From Desulfocapsa sp. (GTDB lineage: Bacteria > Desulfobacterota > Desulfobulbia > Desulfobulbales > Desulfocapsaceae): a stretch of DNA of 8,051 nt. Positions within the stretch are counted from its first letter, which is position 1; every line of letters starts with the position of its first letter. Shown one piece after another: positions 5,930-8,051 of the stretch. The position numbers and the translations under genes are program-made. The notes beneath the pieces were generated by a model. That model searched no databases and had not been told where the DNA came from. It saw only the letters and a program-made list of their open reading frames with translations. The stretch spans positions 1-8,051 of the forward strand of contig JAOZTO010000095.1 of the NCBI GenBank assembly GCA_029942265.1, read 5' to 3'.

Positions 5930-7113
5930 TATTTAGATGCACCTTCCATGCCTTCAAGAAGTTGAGGCAGGTTCCATATTTGCATATCTGTTGCTGTCTC
6001 ACCTTTTTTCAGGAATACAGATTTGTCCTGAAAATTAAGAGGGCCGCTGAAGAGAGATATGGATCCATCGCCAAGGCCTTTAGCAAAGGCGGCGAGCTGT
6101 GTTTGCGTCTCACTGTTCATTGCTTTGCCGTTTTGGAAGGAGATGGTTGATGTCATTGTGTTATTCATGTCAGCCCAATTAGGTCCAAGCCAGAGCCATT
6201 CTTTTTCCCATGTGTTGTTTATGGTATTGTTAATAAAGTGAGCATACCCTTTGAACCAGTTAAAATAGGGAACACCAAGACAGGCATCAGGGCCGGTTGA
6301 ACAAGCACCTTGATAGTCGTAAGGGATGGCTGTGACATCGGCACCTTCTTTCTTCTTCTGATCAGCAACAATTAACGCTTCTGTAGTATCAATTCCTGAT
6401 ATAACGACATCTGCCCCTGAATCAAAAAAGTTTTTGGCAACCTGAGTTGGGTCAGAAGTGACACCTGGAATATTGAACCAGAAACCGATCCAGGAAACTT
6501 TAAAAGTGAGAGCGGAAGCGTCTTTTTTGAGGACATTTGTCCATGCGTAATGCGCGCCAAGATAACATGAAGCTGCGAGTCGCTTGGTTTCATCATTGAT
6601 GAGTGGCCCGAGATATCCAATTTTACCTGTTTTTGTGGTCATTGCTGCAGCAAAACCAGCCATCATTTGTCCAAATTCCATCTTACCCATAAGGTTGGAT
6701 AAGTTGTCTGGAGATTCAGGATTCAGGGCATCATCACCTGAAATATGAATAAACTTGATATCAGGATGAAGCATAGCCGCTTCACGAATACCGTCTGTCA
6801 TGTCATTGGAATTACCAATAATCAATTTGGCACCTTTTGACACAAGGTCTTCCACAAGAAAAGGAATGGTGATTCCAGGACGATCAGCAGGATTAACCTT
6901 ATCAATATAAATCATTTTGCTACCGGGAATATGCTTTTCAATCTCTTTCCCAGCTTCAAAATGTGCCTGACTCCATCCGTGGTCATTGGATGGCCCTACC
7001 ATGAGCAAGCCAAAGACGAAGTTTTCTTCGGCGGCACTACTTTGCATCGGGGTGAGCAAAAGTGCTACGGCAGCAACAAATGCCATGGCCATACTGGTTA
7101 CTGATTGTTTCAT
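5929..7113 (-). CDS. BMP-family ABC transporter substrate-binding protein (purine nucleoside-type, periplasmic)
   Basis: This 394-aa solute receptor should capture ligand in the periplasm and deliver it to the permease pair. Residues 1-27 form a signal peptide: a lysine at position 2, a hydrophobic core about 8-20, and a likely cleavage site in SSAAEE. There is no lipobox cysteine, so it should be soluble rather than a lipoprotein like many Gram-positive and spirochaete BMP proteins. Family features are GPSNDHGWSQAHFEAG (40-55), the KLIIGNSNDMTDGI segment (96-109), and NLSNLMGKMEFGQMMAGFAA (137-156), which matches the family's NLSxxxGxxxxxxYLAG motif. C271 and C278 are close enough for a disulfide. 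The start is supported by AAGGAG six bases upstream. The gene lies 54 bp after the 170-aa protein gene. Its stop TAG straddles the MITE boundary. The family binds purine nucleosides in characterised cases; the actual ligand here is not shown. Confidence 0.92.
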   Translation of the reverse strand: MKQSVTSMAMAFVAAVALLLTPMQSSAAEENFVFGLLMVGPSNDHGWSQAHFEAGKEIEKHIPGSKMIYIDKVNPADRPGITIPFLVEDLVSKGAKLIIGNSNDMTDGIREAAMLHPDIKFIHISGDDALNPESPDNLSNLMGKMEFGQMMAGFAAAMTTKTGKIGYLGPLINDETKRLAASCYLGAHYAWTNVLKKDASALTFKVSWIGFWFNIPGVTSDPTQVAKNFFDSGADVVISGIDTTEALIVADQKKKEGADVTAIPYDYQGACSTGPDACLGVPYFNWFKGYAHFINNTINNTWEKEWLWLGPNWADMNNTMTSTISFQNGKAMNSETQTQLAAFAKGLGDGSISLFSGPLNFQDKSVFLKKGETATDMQIWNLPQLLEGMEGASK

Positions 7114-7119
7114 TGATTT

Positions 7120-7125
7120 CTCCTT
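7120..7125 (-). promoter_or_regulatory. Strong ribosome binding site of the BMP gene
   Basis: The minus strand reads AAGGAG six bases ahead of the ATG at 7113. It is the strongest Shine-Dalgarno match among the minus-strand genes here, which fits the usual high expression of the binding protein relative to the rest of an ABC importer. Confidence 0.7.
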
Positions 7126-7167
7126 GAAATTAATTTAATGAGCTAGTTGATTTAATGGGATAAATTT

Positions 7168-7680
7168 CTAATGTAGTAAATGTTGTTCATCGGTTGAATT
7201 GATTTTGACAGGGGGAACAGTGAGTTTGTGTTCGGCTCCAAGTGTTCGCACCATCTCCATAAATACAGAAGGCAATGGAGCGTCACGTTCATGTAGTAAT
7301 ATTTTATTCATATCTGCCTGCTTTAATAACCAAGAGGAGTCTATGTCTTCCTGTTTGTCGCAGAGCATTTGAATACGTAGAGCGTCGGTGAGGGGTGCCA
7401 ATAATTCGGGTATGTCGCTCTGTATTGTTGTCAGTTCCAGATTGATTATTTCCTGATTGTTTTTGCGAAAGGTCTGGAATTTTTCATCTGTATTGTGAGA
7501 TCCAAAAACTTCATTGGTAATAGCTGCGGCAAGCATTGTATGTGCTGTTGCATCACGATTTGGATATTTTTTTACTATCAACACTTTACACTGTTTAAAG
7601 AATACCATTAGAACGACGGCAACACCATCCCGAAGAATTGGGACAAGGCGCGAGTTACTATCTTTTTTAGTGGAGGCCAT
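7168..7680 (-). CDS. Unrecognised 170-aa conserved-looking protein
   Basis: I do not recognise this family. The protein is 170 aa with no signal peptide. A hydrophobic stretch at about residues 19-37 (DGVAVVLMVFFKQCKVLIV) is broken by lysines, so it looks more like buried beta structure than a membrane helix. The rest is mixed charged and hydrophobic and reads as helical, with PLTDALRIQMLCDKQED at about 97-113 and a polar C-terminal tail. The ATG at 7680 follows the TGA of the DUF493 gene by six bases and has little Shine-Dalgarno, which points to translational coupling. The gene is followed after 54 bp by the BMP gene with its own strong ribosome binding site. Position and coupling make it a real gene; they say little about function. 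It may belong with the DUF493 gene rather than with the transporter. Confidence 0.75.
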   Translation of the reverse strand: MASTKKDSNSRLVPILRDGVAVVLMVFFKQCKVLIVKKYPNRDATAHTMLAAAITNEVFGSHNTDEKFQTFRKNNQEIINLELTTIQSDIPELLAPLTDALRIQMLCDKQEDIDSSWLLKQADMNKILLHERDAPLPSVFMEMVRTLGAEHKLTVPPVKINSTDEQHLLH

Positions 7681-7686
7681 GTTGAT

Positions 7687-7971
7687 TCACATCACAACTT
7701 TTACGGCTGCGTGGTTTTTAAGGTGTTGATAATATTTAAGCCGAGTTTCATCATCGTTTACCACAATTTCAACATTCAAGCTGATGTATTTTCCGCCTGA
7801 ACTGCTATTGGATTTTGTAATGATCTGTTCTTTTGTTCCCATAACTGTAGCGATTGCATTTCTGAGGGAATCTTCATCGCTGCCGATAACTTTATAAACC
7901 CATGCGCATGGATATTCGATGTCCGGTTTATCCTTGCATGAAAATGGTTTTGGGAATGGGTCTATGTTCAT
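7687..7971 (-). CDS. DUF493 (YbeD-like) small protein
   Basis: This 94-aa protein matches the pattern of the DUF493/YbeD family (PF04359): YPCAWVYKVIG (20-30) near the N-terminus, then a helix DEDSLRNAIATVMG (32-45), a strand-rich segment SSSGGKYISLNVEIVV (56-71), a second helix (about 74-87) and a short last strand AAVKVVM. This fits the small ferredoxin-like alpha/beta fold known for E. coli YbeD. The family is thought to have a regulatory role, possibly allosteric, but no firm function is known. The start is fixed by an in-frame TAA directly before the ATG at 7971. No clear Shine-Dalgarno is present. It is the first gene of the minus-strand run and is closely followed by the 170-aa protein gene. 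Confidence 0.83.
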   Translation of the reverse strand: MNIDPFPKPFSCKDKPDIEYPCAWVYKVIGSDEDSLRNAIATVMGTKEQIITKSNSSSGGKYISLNVEIVVNDDETRLKYYQHLKNHAAVKVVM

Positions 7972-7984
7972 TTATAATAGATAG

Positions 7985-8014
7985 ATAATTTTTAACAGAA
8001 GGTTTGATTGACAA
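7985..8014 (-). promoter_or_regulatory. Candidate promoter of the minus-strand gene run
   Basis: On the minus strand TTGTCA (8014-8009, five of six to the -35 consensus) is followed after 18 bp by AATTAT (7990-7985, four of six to TATAAT). This would start transcription a few bases ahead of the DUF493 gene with a very short leader. It lies between that gene and the putative IS66-type end at 8041. The call is consensus matching by eye in AT-rich DNA, so it is weak. Confidence 0.3.
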
Positions 8015-8040
8015 TAAAAATACTGTGCCGTCCAAAATAT

Positions 8041-8051
8041 GTAAGCGTCCA
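8041..8051. mobile_element. Left end of a second IS66-type element, cut off by the window edge
   Basis: The last 11 bases, GTAAGCGTCCA, are identical to the left end of the MITE at 5774-5784. The element would extend to the right, beyond the window. It could be another MITE copy or a complete IS66-family insertion sequence. The eight bases before it, CAAAATAT (8033-8040), would be its target duplication if this is a true end. Confidence 0.55.

Noticed and set aside
5797..6150. Plus-strand 117-aa open frame across the MITE and the end of the receptor gene
   Set aside because: It is half MITE and half antisense to a well-supported coding region. No family resemblance was seen.
7124..7135. TTGAAATTAATT shared between the receptor leader and the palindrome core (3082-3093)
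   Set aside because: A 12-base match of AT-rich sequence; the surroundings do not match, so chance is the simpler explanation.
7114..7167. Purine riboswitch ahead of the receptor gene
   Set aside because: The gap is only 54 bp and shows no three-way-junction pattern, so a purine aptamer does not fit.
7972..8040. Riboswitch or leader RNA ahead of the DUF493 gene
   Set aside because: The stretch is short and AT-rich, with no stable hairpins that I can see; only a weak promoter candidate is supported.
1..8051. CRISPR array, defence island, toxin-antitoxin pair or prophage genes
   Set aside because: There are no regularly spaced direct repeats and no recognisable defence, toxin or phage proteins. 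All large frames belong to metabolism, transport or small unknown proteins.

Overview
The window reads as ordinary chromosomal DNA of a Gram-negative bacterium. It is moderately AT-rich. The transport binding protein has a cleavable signal peptide without a lipobox, which implies a periplasm. A pabB-pabC fusion, a DUF493 protein and IS66-like ends would fit a deltaproteobacterium (Desulfobacterota), but that placement is a guess; nothing here fixes the taxon.

Layout. Positions 1-72 hold the last 23 codons of an unidentified plus-strand gene. Nine bases later, on the same strand, comes pabBC (82-2016), a bifunctional aminodeoxychorismate synthase/lyase for p-aminobenzoate (folate) synthesis. 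Everything else reads on the minus strand and converges on pabBC, with a 16-bp overlap of the 3' ends. In transcription order, right to left: a DUF493/YbeD-like small protein (7687-7971), an unrecognised 170-aa protein (7168-7680), a BMP-family periplasmic binding protein (5929-7113), a double-domain ABC ATPase (4155-5627), and two permeases (3142-4158 and 2001-2984). The last four make a complete BMP/Nup-type ABC importer. By family precedent it most likely takes up purine nucleosides or related compounds.

Two non-coding palindromic elements interrupt the importer operon. Between the binding protein and the ATPase lies a 156-bp MITE-like element (5774-5929). It has GTAAGCG ends and an exact 8-bp target duplication, the hallmarks of the IS66 family. 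It inserted at the binding-protein stop codon in a way that keeps TAG as the stop. Between the two permeases lies a 127-bp near-perfect palindrome (3013-3139). The window ends with 11 bases identical to the left end of the MITE, so a second IS66-type element probably starts at 8041.

The genes themselves are conventional. The points worth a second look are the two intergenic elements, the neutral stop-codon insertion, a CTCGAG-containing inverted repeat next to a TTGACA box ahead of the ATPase gene, and the unrecognised 170-aa protein. I see no CRISPR array, tRNA, rRNA, convincing riboswitch or defence system.
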